64,000 nt of DNA, from NCBI RefSeq assembly GCF_019431045.1, contig NZ_JAHXPT010000006.1:62001-126000 (forward strand). Reading direction: 5' to 3'. Source of the DNA: Clostridium weizhouense (GTDB lineage Bacteria; Bacillota; Clostridia; Clostridiales; Clostridiaceae). Both the position numbers and the translations under genes were made by a program. Position 1 is the stretch's first letter, and each line of letters opens with the position of its first letter. The notes beneath the pieces are model-generated. The model had not been told where the DNA came from. It saw only the letters and a list, made by a program, of their open reading frames with translations, and searched no databases. This document shows, one piece after another, positions 52,363 to 62,110 of this stretch.

Positions 52363-54150
52363 TTGGTTAAAAAGTATAATAAGAGATATTTATTAATATT
52401 ATTTTTGTGTATATTAAGTGGAATGTTTTTATTTTTTCTAAGTATAAATATAAACACACCTTTTATGGGAGAAGATTTTGCTTTAGTTAGTTTTTCTTCT
52501 CACTATGAACCATCTTCTATAGGAGAACATATAAGTTTAATTATGCAAAGGATTATTAGGCAAGCATCTACTTGGAATATCAGGATTGGTGAACAGATAG
52601 CAATTATTTTTTGTAGTACTAATAAATTATACTACTATATTGGAAATGCAATTATAAGTGTATTGTATGTATTATTGATACCAATATACGCTTTTGGAAG
52701 AAAAATGAAAATGACAGAAAAAAATGATGTTATTAGTGTAATAATAAGTTTTTGTTTAATTATTTTGTTTCAACCAGCATTAGGGGAAATATTCTTTTGG
52801 AGAACTGGAAGTGGAAACTATTTATGGGCTGTTTTTATTTTATTGACATTCACTATTCCTTTAAGAGTGATATTTGATAATAGAAATTTACTTGAGAATA
52901 AAAAGGTACTTATTTTATTACATACAATATTAGGTTTTTTTGCAGGATTAACAAATGAAAATACCGTAATTACTTTTATAATAATATATGTATGTACTAT
53001 TATATATAGAATAATTAAAAAGCAAAAAGTTTATTTATGGATATGGAGTTCATTTATATCTTTAGGAATAGGTTTTTTAGTAATGATTTTTGCACCATCA
53101 ACTGCAATTAGAATACAAACATATAAAAAAATATTTGGAATTGAACATGTAACTGTTAAGGATTATATTTATAGAACTATAAATATAATTCATAGGTTCT
53201 TTACAGAAAACATAATGTTAGTAAGTATACTTCTAGTGATTATTATAGTTTATATAATTCTAAATTATAAAAAGATAAATGAGGCAAAACAAAAAGAACA
53301 ATTGTGTAAATACAAAAGTGCATCAATAAATTTAATATTCTTGTTATCATCTGCATTATCGGCAGGTGCATTAATTGGTGCACCTTATGTTGAAACAAGA
53401 GCGTTCTTTTTAATAGATTTTTTTATGATTGGATGTATTATTTATTTTAGTATTCAAATTATTAATGAAATCAATAAATTTATTAGTGCTATTACATATT
53501 TATTGTTAGGGATATTAATAATATTAACTGTAAAAGAAAATATAACAATTTTTAAGACATATGATGCATATAATAAATTCATAAACACTAATTATAGTGT
53601 TATACAAGAAGCTAAAAAAAGCAATCAAAGTAGTGTTAAAATTTCACCATATAATAATATAAACAATAGAATTTTAAATACAAGAGAAGATTATATACAA
53701 TCAAATTTACAGCACTTGGAAAGATATTTTGAGATAAAAGTATTTTTTTCGATTGAAGATTTATATACAATAGATGAATCGCAATTGAATGCTAAATATA
53801 TAGAAATTATGAATGGTATGGATTATGTAGAATATAATCAAACAGAAAAACAATTAAAAGTTATAGGATGGGCTGCAATTGAGAATATGCAATCTGAGAA
53901 TAATGATATTAGTATATTATTAAAATCCGATAGCAAAACATATAAATTTATAACTAATAAATATAAAAGAAAAGATGTATCTGAATATTATAATAATAGC
54001 AAGTATGAAGATACTGGATTTTTACTTGATATATCAGATGCTAAGAAAATAATAGAAAATGGTACATATGTAATAGGTGTATGCATTAAAGATAATGAAA
54101 ATAACAGTAATTATATAATGTATACTAAAAATAAAATTGAAGTTAATTAA
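52363..54150 (+). CDS. Polytopic membrane protein, GT-C/DUF6056-like, with C-terminal soluble domain
   Basis: A 595-residue protein. The TTG at 52363 is preferred because GAGGTGG lies 6 bases upstream; the ATG at 52348 overlaps that site. About ten hydrophobic segments occupy residues 5-400. The first loop contains NTPFMGEDFALVSFSS with an acidic pair, and EIFFWRTGSGNYLWA follows, both typical of DUF6056-like GT-C proteins as I recall. The C-terminal ~120 residues form a soluble domain with LKVIGWAA, KRKDVSEYY and TGFLLDI, homologous in pattern to the N-terminus of the WbsX protein. Probably a polyprenyl-phosphate-sugar-dependent transferase working outside the membrane. Confidence 0.78.
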   Translation: MVKKYNKRYLLILFLCILSGMFLFFLSININTPFMGEDFALVSFSSHYEPSSIGEHISLIMQRIIRQASTWNIRIGEQIAIIFCSTNKLYYYIGNAIISVLYVLLIPIYAFGRKMKMTEKNDVISVIISFCLIILFQPALGEIFFWRTGSGNYLWAVFILLTFTIPLRVIFDNRNLLENKKVLILLHTILGFFAGLTNENTVITFIIIYVCTIIYRIIKKQKVYLWIWSSFISLGIGFLVMIFAPSTAIRIQTYKKIFGIEHVTVKDYIYRTINIIHRFFTENIMLVSILLVIIIVYIILNYKKINEAKQKEQLCKYKSASINLIFLLSSALSAGALIGAPYVETRAFFLIDFFMIGCIIYFSIQIINEINKFISAITYLLLGILIILTVKENITIFKTYDAYNKFINTNYSVIQEAKKSNQSSVKISPYNNINNRILNTREDYIQSNLQHLERYFEIKVFFSIEDLYTIDESQLNAKYIEIMNGMDYVEYNQTEKQLKVIGWAAIENMQSENNDISILLKSDSKTYKFITNKYKRKDVSEYYNNSKYEDTGFLLDISDAKKIIENGTYVIGVCIKDNENNSNYIMYTKNKIEVN

Positions 54151-54180
54151 TTTAATATTATTAAATTAAGGAGATAAAAT

Positions 54181-55242
54181 ATGACGACTAATAAAAACCA
54201 GAAAATTTTTATTTCAGGATTGGAATCGATAAGGGGTATTGCAGCATGCTTAATAGTATATTTTCATGTTTGGGCATTGTGTGGATTTGCAAAATTTTCA
54301 CCAATATTAGATAGTATAGTAGGTAATTTTGATTCATTAGTTAGGATGTTTTTTATATTAAGTGGTTTTGCACTACTATGCGGTTATGAAAAAACTTTAT
54401 TAAACAGTGAATTTTCATTAAGAAATTTTTATATAAAAAGATTTTTTAAAATTGCACCAGTATTCTATTTAGTATTAATTATTCAAATATGTTTAAGCTA
54501 TTTTCTTAATCATCAATATTATAGTATTTCAAATATAATTATGTCGATTACATTTTTATTTGGCTTATTGCCAGCAAATCAAGAATTAGTTTGGGCATCA
54601 TGGGCTGTTGGAATAGAATGTGTATTTTATATTATTTTCCCTTTATTTCTTCTGCTTGTAAAAAATAAATTATCATTAATAATTTCATTAATTATTAGTA
54701 TGATTATAACTTATAATTATACTAATTTGATAGGAAATGGTATACCTAATTCACATATAAATGTATTAATATATCTGTCATATTTCTTTATGGGCGGAGT
54801 TTTATACAGAAGTATACCAGTAATTAAAAATATAAAAAAGAATAAGAATATTTGGTACATCATAGAAATACCATTTTTAATTGGTGTAGTAGTATTAGGT
54901 GTAGTGTTAACTAAATTATTTAATAGAGATATTGGAATGTTGATAACTTTTTCATTGATTATTGGAGGAGCTATATACGGATATTCATTCATAGTAGTGA
55001 ACAAGATTACTAAATTTTTAGGAAACATAAGTTATTCTATATACCTTTTTCATATGATTACAGTACAGGTATTAAATAAATTAGGTGTTATAAAATATAT
55101 AACACAAATTACTTCAAATAAATATTTAAGTTATATCTTTGTGGGAACATTGGTATTAATATGTACATGTATAGTATCTTATTTAACAACAAAATATGTT
55201 GAAGAATATTGGATAAAGAAAGGAAAAAAATACATGAAATAA
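54181..55242 (+). CDS. Acyltransferase family 3 (OafA/PatA-like)
   Basis: A 353-residue integral membrane acyltransferase with about ten helices. SGLESIRGIAACLIVYFHVW holds the catalytic histidine and R of the family. MFFILSGFALLCGYEKTL, FYIKRFFKIAPVFYLVLI and ELVWASWAVGIECVFYIIFP are characteristic, and YSIYLFHMITVQVL is close to the end. It likely O-acetylates the polysaccharide. AAGGAG precedes the ATG. Confidence 0.92.
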   Translation: MTTNKNQKIFISGLESIRGIAACLIVYFHVWALCGFAKFSPILDSIVGNFDSLVRMFFILSGFALLCGYEKTLLNSEFSLRNFYIKRFFKIAPVFYLVLIIQICLSYFLNHQYYSISNIIMSITFLFGLLPANQELVWASWAVGIECVFYIIFPLFLLLVKNKLSLIISLIISMIITYNYTNLIGNGIPNSHINVLIYLSYFFMGGVLYRSIPVIKNIKKNKNIWYIIEIPFLIGVVVLGVVLTKLFNRDIGMLITFSLIIGGAIYGYSFIVVNKITKFLGNISYSIYLFHMITVQVLNKLGVIKYITQITSNKYLSYIFVGTLVLICTCIVSYLTTKYVEEYWIKKGKKYMK

Positions 55243-55275
55243 TTAACTTTAAATCTAAATAAAGGATGGAGTAAA

Positions 55276-56259
55276 ATGGAGAAAATATCAATAGTAGTTC
55301 CATGTTATTATGAAGAAAAATCATTACCGTTTTTTTATGAAAAGATAAATGAAGTAACTAAAAAAATGAACAATGTAGAATTTGAAATAATCTTTGTAAA
55401 TGATGGCTCAAATGACAACACATTAAATATTATGAAAGATTATGCTAATTTAGATACAAGGGTAAAATACATATCGTTAAGTAGAAATTTTGGTAAAGAA
55501 TCAGCATTATATGCAGGCTTAGAAAATTCAACAGGTGATTATATAGCGGTTATGGATGCAGATTTACAAGACCCACCTGAATTATTAGAACAAATGTATA
55601 ATAGTTTGATTAATGAAGATTATGATTGCATAGCAACAAGAAGAGTAGATAGAAAAGGTGAGCCACCTATTCGTTCATTTTTTGCCAGATGTTTTTACAA
55701 ACTTATTAACAAAATATCTAATACAGATATAGTAGATGGAGCAAGAGATTTTAGACTTATGAAACGTAAAATGGTAGAGGCTATTTTACAAATGAAAGAA
55801 TATAATAGATTTTCTAAAGGGATATTTGGTTGGGTTGGCTTTAATACAAAATGGATAGCATATGAAAATATAGAACGAGTTGCAGGAGAAACTAAATGGT
55901 CATTTTGGAAATTATTCAAATATTCTATTGAAGGAATAGTAGCATTTTCAACTTCACCATTATTAATTTCATCTTTTATTGGAATAATATTTTTTATTAT
56001 ATCATTTATAATGATTTGTTTTATTATAGTAAGAACATTAATAGTAGGAGATCCAGTTGCAGGTTGGCCATCATTAGTTTGTATTATATTTTTTGTTGGA
56101 GGAATTCAATTATTTTGTACTGGAATTTTAGGTCAGTATCTGGCGAAAGCTTATATAGAAACTAAAAATAGACCTATTTATATTATTAAAGAAAGTAATA
56201 TATTTAAATCTAAAGATAGGATAAATACATATGAAAAAGATAATACTAATATTAAATAG
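55276..56259 (+). CDS. GtrB/DPM1-like polyprenyl-phosphate glycosyltransferase
   Basis: A 327-residue GT2 enzyme with two C-terminal membrane helices (about 232-258 and 270-294). ISIVVPCYYEEKSLPFFYEK, FVNDGSNDNTLNIMKDYA, SRNFGKESALYAGLE, AVMDADLQDPPELLEQM (DXD), DFRLMKRKMVEAIL and RVAGETKWSFWKLFKYSIEG are typical of GtrB/bactoprenol glucosyl transferase. It makes a polyprenyl-phosphate sugar that is flipped and used by a GT-C enzyme outside. The next gene (GtrA) overlaps its end by 29 bases, the expected partner. Confidence 0.93.
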   Translation: MEKISIVVPCYYEEKSLPFFYEKINEVTKKMNNVEFEIIFVNDGSNDNTLNIMKDYANLDTRVKYISLSRNFGKESALYAGLENSTGDYIAVMDADLQDPPELLEQMYNSLINEDYDCIATRRVDRKGEPPIRSFFARCFYKLINKISNTDIVDGARDFRLMKRKMVEAILQMKEYNRFSKGIFGWVGFNTKWIAYENIERVAGETKWSFWKLFKYSIEGIVAFSTSPLLISSFIGIIFFIISFIMICFIIVRTLIVGDPVAGWPSLVCIIFFVGGIQLFCTGILGQYLAKAYIETKNRPIYIIKESNIFKSKDRINTYEKDNTNIK

Positions 56260-56632
56260 TGAAGGAATAAAGTATATTATTTTTGGTGTATTAACCACTC
56301 TTATTAATATTATAAGTTATTTGTTTTTAAATAAATTAGGAATACAATATGTTATAAGTAATACAATAGCATTTATATTAAGTATACTTTTTGCATTTAT
56401 TACTAATAAAATATATGTTTTTAAGTCTAGAACATGGAATTTTAAATTGATTACAAGAGAAATAATTGCTTTTTTGGGATCTAGACTAGCAACTTTTATT
56501 GTAGATACAGTATTATTGATGTTACTAGTAGAAATTATGATAATGAATGATTTTATAGCAAAATGTATAGTTAATATTATAGTAATAATATTAAATTATG
56601 TATTAAGTAAATTTATTGTATTTAAGAAATAA
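56231..56632 (+). CDS. GtrA-family membrane protein (putative polyprenyl-phosphate-sugar flippase)
   Basis: A 133-residue protein with four hydrophobic helices: YIIFGVLTTLINIISYLFL, VISNTIAFILSILFAFITNK, IIAFLGSRLATFIVDTVLLM and IVNIIVIILNYVLSKFIVF. The NTIAFILSILFAFITNKIYVF segment is the GtrA hallmark. The start overlaps gtrB by 29 bases with AGG 10 bases upstream. Together with GtrB and the GT-C-like protein at 52363 it would form a side-branch glycosylation set. Confidence 0.9.
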   Translation: MKKIILILNSEGIKYIIFGVLTTLINIISYLFLNKLGIQYVISNTIAFILSILFAFITNKIYVFKSRTWNFKLITREIIAFLGSRLATFIVDTVLLMLLVEIMIMNDFIAKCIVNIIVIILNYVLSKFIVFKK

Positions 56633-56893
56633 TAAGTAAAATAAGAGGATTAATAATTTTATTTATTAAATCTATGAGTATGAATTAACTTTAGAAAAAT
56701 ATAAAAATTAAGTTTAAAGTAAATATAGAAATAATTATGGCGGATGAAAATTAAAATCATCCGTTTTATTAATATTTAAATATATTAATAGATAATAAAT
56801 GAATATATGTATTTTACACATAAGTTAATATATGTTAGAAAGAAAATGTATAGAAGTAACTAAAAAGTAAGCTTAAAAGAGGGTGTAATAAAA

Positions 56894-57705
56894 ATGAAAT
56901 ATTTTTTTTTGATATTGATGGAACTATAAAACCTTATAACAGGAATATATCTATATCAACTAGAAATACTATTAAAAGATTAAAAGAATTAGGTAATATT
57001 ATATTTTTAGCTACCGGTAGAAGATATAATGAAATAAAGTTTTTAATGAAAGAACTGGATATTGAAAATGCTGTTTGTGCAGGTGGGGCCACTGTTGTTA
57101 TTAATAATAATATAGAGAAAGAAGAATTTTTTGCTAAAGATAAATTAAAAAATATATTATATGAATGTAAAAAATACAATATAATAATAGTTAGTGTAAG
57201 TAATGAAAAATGCTATACAACATATAAAGGAATTAAGCTTTTACCATATATATTTTTAATGAAGATTCTTTCAAAAACAAGATTTTTTAAAATTGGATCT
57301 GTTAATGGAATTGCACTTAATTCTTACATGAATATTAAAGTTGTAGATGAAAAAACATTTTTGGAGAAATCTACACAAAAGTTAATTTTTTATAATTATA
57401 GGCACATAAAAAAGGTACAATCTATAAAAGAATATACTATTTATAATAATGTATTTTGTTCATCTGTTGAATTTGAGTTTAAAGAAAAAGGTATAGAATA
57501 TATAAGAAACAAATATAATGTACACTTAGATAATATTGTTGTTTTTGGTGATGGTTTAAATGATATAAGTATGTTTGAATATGCTAAAAATACTATTGCT
57601 ATGGGAAATGCATGTGAGGAAATAAAACAAAGAGCATCTTTTATTACAAAAAAATCTAATAAAGATGGTATTGAATATGCATGTAAGTATTTTAATTGGA
57701 TATAG
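56894..57705 (+). pseudogene. Cof/HAD-IIB family phosphatase, frame broken at a T9 tract
   Basis: The ATG at 56894 has GAGGG about 9 bases upstream and reads MKYFF before a run of nine T (56902-56910). In that frame it stops after six more codons. One more T (or two fewer) puts it in the frame that continues FDIDGTIKPYNRNIS to the stop at 57705, about 270 residues in all. All HAD motifs are then present: DIDGT, FLATGRRYNE, the lysine region and VVFGDGLNDISMFEYA. No ATG/GTG/TTG precedes the tract in the long frame. Either an off state of a slippage-prone tract, transcriptional slippage, or a sequence error explains this. Confidence 0.75.
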
Positions 57706-57862
57706 TGGATTTTATAAATAATGATAATTAATAGTGCTTGTGATGAACTAACAGTATAATATAAAAAATATATATTAAGTATGATATATAAAATCTTGTT
57801 TAAGATAGTCTCATAAATATTAAAAACAGTTGATATATACCGTGTAAGAAAGGATATTAATT

Positions 57863-58711
57863 ATGAAAATATCAATAATCTGTCCATTATACAATGCAGA
57901 AAAGTACATAACTAAATTAAACAAAAACATATTAAGTCAAGAATTAGAATCTGGGCAAGAGTTAGAAATATTATATGTTTTAACTAAAGGTAAAGATAAG
58001 AGTGAAGAAATATTAAAAGAATTAAACTGTAATTATTGCATAATAGAGCCAAAGGATTTTTCTCATAGCAGAACTAGAGAGATGATGGCAATGAAATCAA
58101 CTGGTGACATAATTATTTTTATATCTCAAGATGTAAAGATGAAGAATAAATTATGGCTTAAAAATTTAGTTGCTCCAATAATAAATGGTGAATGTGAGGC
58201 AAGTTTTAGTAGGCAAATATGTGAGAACAATAGTATAGAAAAATATACTAGGGAAAAAAACTATCCTGAAGAATCTAGGATAGTATCTAAAAATGATATA
58301 GAAAAGTATGGATTATTAACATTTTTTTATTCAGATGCTTCATCAGCAGTTAATGCTAAGGTTTATAAAGAACTTAATGCTTATGATGGAAAAAATATAA
58401 TAATAAATGAAGATATGTATTTTGCACATAAATTAATACATGCAGGATATAGAATTAAGTATTGTGCAGATTCTGAAGTATATCATTCTCATATATTTAC
58501 ATTAAAACAACTTTATAAAAGGTATTTTGATACAGGAGTATTTTTCAAGGAAAATTCTTATTTAATGAAATATAAAGGAAATGAAAGTGGAGTAGCTTTA
58601 GCTAAATATGTTTTTAAAAGATCATTAGAAGATAAAAATATAAAAGTACTTTTAAGTTTATTACCTAACTTTGCAGTTAGATATATTGCTATGAAAATTG
58701 GACAAAAATAA
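57863..58711 (+). CDS. Family 2 glycosyltransferase, rhamnosyltransferase-like
   Basis: A 282-residue GT-A enzyme. ISIICPLYNAEKYITKLNKN, EILYVLTKGKDKSEEI, IEPKDFSHSRTREMMAM (the dFnHgxTRN-type motif common to rhamnosyltransferases), IIIFISQDVKMKNKLWLKNL (DXD-type region) and NEDMYFAHKLIHAGYRIKY are visible. With rfbABCD in the locus, dTDP-rhamnose is a likely donor. AAAGGA precedes the ATG. A terminator at 58770 ends the polysaccharide locus. Confidence 0.9.
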   Translation: MKISIICPLYNAEKYITKLNKNILSQELESGQELEILYVLTKGKDKSEEILKELNCNYCIIEPKDFSHSRTREMMAMKSTGDIIIFISQDVKMKNKLWLKNLVAPIINGECEASFSRQICENNSIEKYTREKNYPEESRIVSKNDIEKYGLLTFFYSDASSAVNAKVYKELNAYDGKNIIINEDMYFAHKLIHAGYRIKYCADSEVYHSHIFTLKQLYKRYFDTGVFFKENSYLMKYKGNESGVALAKYVFKRSLEDKNIKVLLSLLPNFAVRYIAMKIGQK

Positions 58712-58769
58712 AATCACCCATGGGGTATAAAATTGGGAAAAATTTAAAGAGGGTGACTGTCACCATCAC

Positions 58770-58800
58770 AGATAAGATTTAAGAGTCTTATCTATTTTTT
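58770..58800 (+). terminator. Terminator closing the polysaccharide locus
   Basis: A perfect 8-bp stem AGATAAGA / TCTTATCT is followed by A and seven T. A small GC hairpin GGTGACTGTCACC lies just before (58752-58764). Confidence 0.75.
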
Positions 58801-59032
58801 TACAAAAATTTTTATGTTTTCATGTAATATTTCTTTCTAATATATATATTATTTAGAACCTTAAGATACATAACTTTTACACATGGGGCGTAAATTTTTA
58901 CAGGTACAAGTTTGAATACTCTTATTTGTTTTAAGTACATTATAAATAGGTTATAATATAAGATAAGATATATGAATAAAACCTCAATTAAGAATTTATA
59001 GTATAGATGTTTTTTAGAAGGAAGGTGCGGTA

Positions 59033-60712
59033 ATGAAAAAGAATATTCAGGTTGGAACATCAGATTTTAAAAAATTAATAAAGTGTGAACATTATTTTGT
59101 AGATAAAAGTTTACTTATAAAAGAGTTTATAGAAAATTCGGCAGATGTTATATTAACACCAAGACCAAGAAGATTTGGTAAGACTTTAAATATGAGTATG
59201 TTAAAGTATTTTTTTGATGTAGAAAAAAGAGAAGAGAATAAAGATTTATTTAAGGGATTAGCAATAGAGAATGAAGAAGAGATAATGAAGATGCAAGGGG
59301 AGTATCCAGTTATTTTTCTTACTTTTAAGAATGAAAAACATCTTAGTTTTGAAAATCTTCAAGAGGGAGTAACAATATTATTTTCAGATTTATATAGGCA
59401 ATATGATTATTTATTAGAAAGTAATAAAATATTGGATATTGATAAAAAAGAAATTGAAAAATTTATAGCTAAAGAAGTAACTCCTATAGAATGTTTAAAT
59501 GGTTTAAGCAATTTAATGAGACTGCTTAACAAGCATTATGATAAAAAAGTAATTGTACTTATAGATGAATATGATGTGCCAATTCAGGAAGCATATTTAA
59601 GAGGGTATTACGAAGAAGGAATTGTTTTAATAAGAAATATTTTAACAGCTGCACTTAAGGATAATGTTTATTTAGAAAAAGCTTTGGTTACTGGCATTTT
59701 AAGGGTTGCGAAAGAAAGTATTTTTTCAGGGCTTAATAATATAGAAGTAGATAGTATTTTAGGATTTAATTTTAATGATAAGTTTGGCTTTACTGAAGAT
59801 GAGGTTAAAAATTTATTAGAATATTATAAACTTTTAGAAAAAAGTGATGAGCTTAAGAAATGGTACAATGGATATATATTTGGAGGAAAGGTTATTTATA
59901 ATCCTTGGTCAGTTTTAAATTATATTAAAAACAATACAATGGGATTTATGCCTTATTGGATAAATAGTAGCAGTAATGATTTGATTAAAAGATTGCTTTC
60001 TAAGGGAAGTGAGGATACTAAGAAAAATCTTGAGGAGCTTATAAAAGGAAATTCTATAAACAAGATAGTAGATGATCATGTTGTTATGAAAGATGTAGAA
60101 GATGATGAGGAAAATTTATGGAGTTTCTTGACTTTAAGCGGATATTTGAAGCCAGTTAAGAAAGAATTAATAGATGGTGAGTTAGAATGTGATCTTAAAA
60201 TACCTAATAATGAAGTTTTAATTTTTTATAAAAATTTAATTAAGAAGTGGTTTAAGGAAAGTTTAACAAGCAAAAAGTATGATGTTATGTTAAATGCATT
60301 GATAACTGGAGATGTTGAAACTTTTGGTGGCTTTTTTAAAAATTTTGTTTTAAATAATATAAGCTATTTTGATATATCAGGAGAGGAACCAGAAAAGGTG
60401 TATCATGCTTTTGTACTTGGTATGATAGTATCTCTTTCTGACAAATATGAAGTTAAGTCAAATAAGGAAAGTGGATATGGAAGATATGATGTTATGCTAA
60501 TCCCTAAGGATAATTCAAAGCTTGGAATTATAATGGAGTTTAAAAAGATTGATGATTTTATGAGTAAAAGCATAGAAAAAGGTATTGAGGAAGCTTTAAA
60601 TCAAATTGAGGAAAATATGTATGAAGCAGAACTTAGGGAAAGAGGTATTTCGGATATATTAAAACTTGCAATTGTCTTTAAAGGTAAAAAAATTGAGGTT
60701 GTTGAAGGGTAA
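59033..60712 (+). CDS. AAA-ATPase-like protein with C-terminal PD-(D/E)XK nuclease domain
   Basis: A 559-residue cytosolic protein of the AAA-ATPase_like/DUF1703 family, common in multiple copies in clostridia and Bacteroides. QVGTSDFKKLIKCEHYFVDK is the typical N-terminus, Walker A-like LTPRPRRFGKTLNMSM, Walker B VIVLIDEYDVPIQEAY, the ATPase tail VTGILRVAKESIFSGLNN, and the C-terminal nuclease-like core GYGRYDVMLIP..GIIMEFKK. Often proposed to be mobile-element or defence-related, but without a defined role. AAGGAAGG precedes the ATG. It stands alone with its own terminator-like region downstream. Confidence 0.9.
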   Translation: MKKNIQVGTSDFKKLIKCEHYFVDKSLLIKEFIENSADVILTPRPRRFGKTLNMSMLKYFFDVEKREENKDLFKGLAIENEEEIMKMQGEYPVIFLTFKNEKHLSFENLQEGVTILFSDLYRQYDYLLESNKILDIDKKEIEKFIAKEVTPIECLNGLSNLMRLLNKHYDKKVIVLIDEYDVPIQEAYLRGYYEEGIVLIRNILTAALKDNVYLEKALVTGILRVAKESIFSGLNNIEVDSILGFNFNDKFGFTEDEVKNLLEYYKLLEKSDELKKWYNGYIFGGKVIYNPWSVLNYIKNNTMGFMPYWINSSSNDLIKRLLSKGSEDTKKNLEELIKGNSINKIVDDHVVMKDVEDDEENLWSFLTLSGYLKPVKKELIDGELECDLKIPNNEVLIFYKNLIKKWFKESLTSKKYDVMLNALITGDVETFGGFFKNFVLNNISYFDISGEEPEKVYHAFVLGMIVSLSDKYEVKSNKESGYGRYDVMLIPKDNSKLGIIMEFKKIDDFMSKSIEKGIEEALNQIEENMYEAELRERGISDILKLAIVFKGKKIEVVEG

Positions 60713-60793
60713 TTATAGAATAAGGCACATGAAATAAAATAATAGATCAAAGAAGCATTGTATATTTTGTTGGAGGAGTTTATTTAAATGGAA

Positions 60794-60827
60794 AAGAAGT
60801 CAGAGTGAAAGCTCTGGCTTCTTTTTT
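60794..60827 (+). terminator. Rho-independent terminator
   Basis: A 12-bp stem AAGAAGTCAGAG / CTCTGGCTTCTT (one G-T pair) with loop TGAAAG is followed by T. Confidence 0.75.
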
Positions 60828-60956
60828 AAAATTTATTTAAAAAATTTTTATATTTTCTTAGAATATTGGTTTCTAATGCATATATATTATTTAGAAGATT
60901 AAGTTACATAACTTATATAAAGAAGTGTATTAAATTAATAAATAAAAATTAGGCTA

Positions 60957-61238
60957 TGTTTTAAGTGAATGTTGATATTGTAGTATAAAGCTCATGGACA
61001 GGGGAATTTGCTTTAAGAACTCTAAAATAAAGCTTAGTCCAATTTAATGCATGCTCCCAATCAAAGATTGCTGACAAGCAATTAATTGTAAGACTAAAAG
61101 GAAACTCGACTCATATACATTCGCTGAGTAAGTTCGAGTAGCAAAATATAAAATTTTGACTCTTACTTAAGAGCTCTAAAAAGTAAATTCCAATGTCAGT
61201 TCGCCCTTATACTAAAATATCAACACTGTTTTAAAACA
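60957..61238 (+). mobile_element. 282-bp MITE-like inverted-repeat element (family B, longest copy)
   Basis: The left end TGTTTTAAGTGAATGTTGAT, ATTGTAGTATAAAGCTC and the right end (61181-61238) are imperfect inverted repeats of about 60 bp. The interior has further pairs (GAACTCTAAAATAAAG / GAGCTCTAAAAAGTAAA-type) and no coding potential. Shortened relatives lie at 14254, 19992, 21486 and 22397. Confidence 0.7.
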
Positions 61239-61288
61239 CAGCGAAAAATTAATGTATATGATAAAAAATTAGAAGGGGTGTTTTTAAT

Positions 61289-62092
61289 ATGTCAGAAAGA
61301 AAAATAGTAAAATTAAGGGTGGATATGTATAGTGATACTAAATTTAAGATAATTGATACTATGGAGGAGAGGGATGTTATTCATTATATTTGGACTAGAC
61401 TTTTAACTTTAGCTGGTAAGGTTAATTTAGAGGGGCATTTATATCTTTCAAAAAGTATTCCTTATACAATAGAAACTCTAGCTTTAGAGTTTAATAGAAG
61501 TTTTGAAAAGGTGGAATTAGCTTTAAAGGTATTTATGGATTTAGAAATGATTGAATTAACTGAAGGTAATGTTTATAGAGTTAAAAATTTTGTTAAGCAT
61601 CAAAATATTAAATCTAAGAAAAAAGTTGATATTTTAGAAACTGAAAAAAGTAAACTTAATAATAGTAAAGTGATAGATTTTGAAAGTACACCTAAAACTG
61701 ATATTGATTTAAAAGATGGTATTAGGATAAAGGATAATATGAAGATAAAATATGATAATATAGATAATTCAGTTTTAGTTGAAGATTTTGATAAATTAGA
61801 AATTACGAATAATATAAAACAGCCAGTTGATAAATCAAGTTTGGACAAGAATTTATTAGGAAATGAAGTGAATTCAGAAGATAAAATGAATGTAGAAAAG
61901 GAATTTGTGCTTAGTAAAGGTAGTAGTAAGAAAAAGAAATGTAAATCAAAGAAGAAAGATGATGATAATATTGAACTATGTGAAGATGATGATAGTACTG
62001 AGTTATGTGAAGATGGTAAGAATAATGAAGAATTATGTGAATTTGGTGATAAAATTCCAGAAGGAAAAGTGATTACTATATTTAAAGTTTAA
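61289..62092 (+). CDS. Phage replisome organizer N-terminal domain protein
   Basis: A 267-residue protein. The N-terminal ~115 residues match the phage replisome-organizer domain: VKLRVDMYSDTKFKIIDTME, VIHYIWTRLLTLAGKVN, GHLYLSKSIPYTIETLALEF and VELALKVFMDLEMIELTEGN, a winged-helix-like fold. The rest is low-complexity and charged: a KKKCKSKKK basic patch, then acidic with a thrice-repeated ELCE(D/F) motif. No other phage genes are nearby, so it is a domesticated or orphan copy. AAGGGG precedes the ATG. It may be a DNA-binding protein of unknown role. Confidence 0.82.
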   Translation: MSERKIVKLRVDMYSDTKFKIIDTMEERDVIHYIWTRLLTLAGKVNLEGHLYLSKSIPYTIETLALEFNRSFEKVELALKVFMDLEMIELTEGNVYRVKNFVKHQNIKSKKKVDILETEKSKLNNSKVIDFESTPKTDIDLKDGIRIKDNMKIKYDNIDNSVLVEDFDKLEITNNIKQPVDKSSLDKNLLGNEVNSEDKMNVEKEFVLSKGSSKKKKCKSKKKDDDNIELCEDDDSTELCEDGKNNEELCEFGDKIPEGKVITIFKV

Positions 62093-62110
62093 TGAATTAC
62101 TAGTTCTTTA

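Larger units (their letters stand above)
60713..61288. other. Repeat-filled intergenic region
   Basis: It contains a truncated family C end (60724-60750), a mini frame at 60788 (GGAGG, then MEKKSE and stop) overlapped by a terminator, and the longest family B element (60957-61238). No gene was found. Confidence 0.55.
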
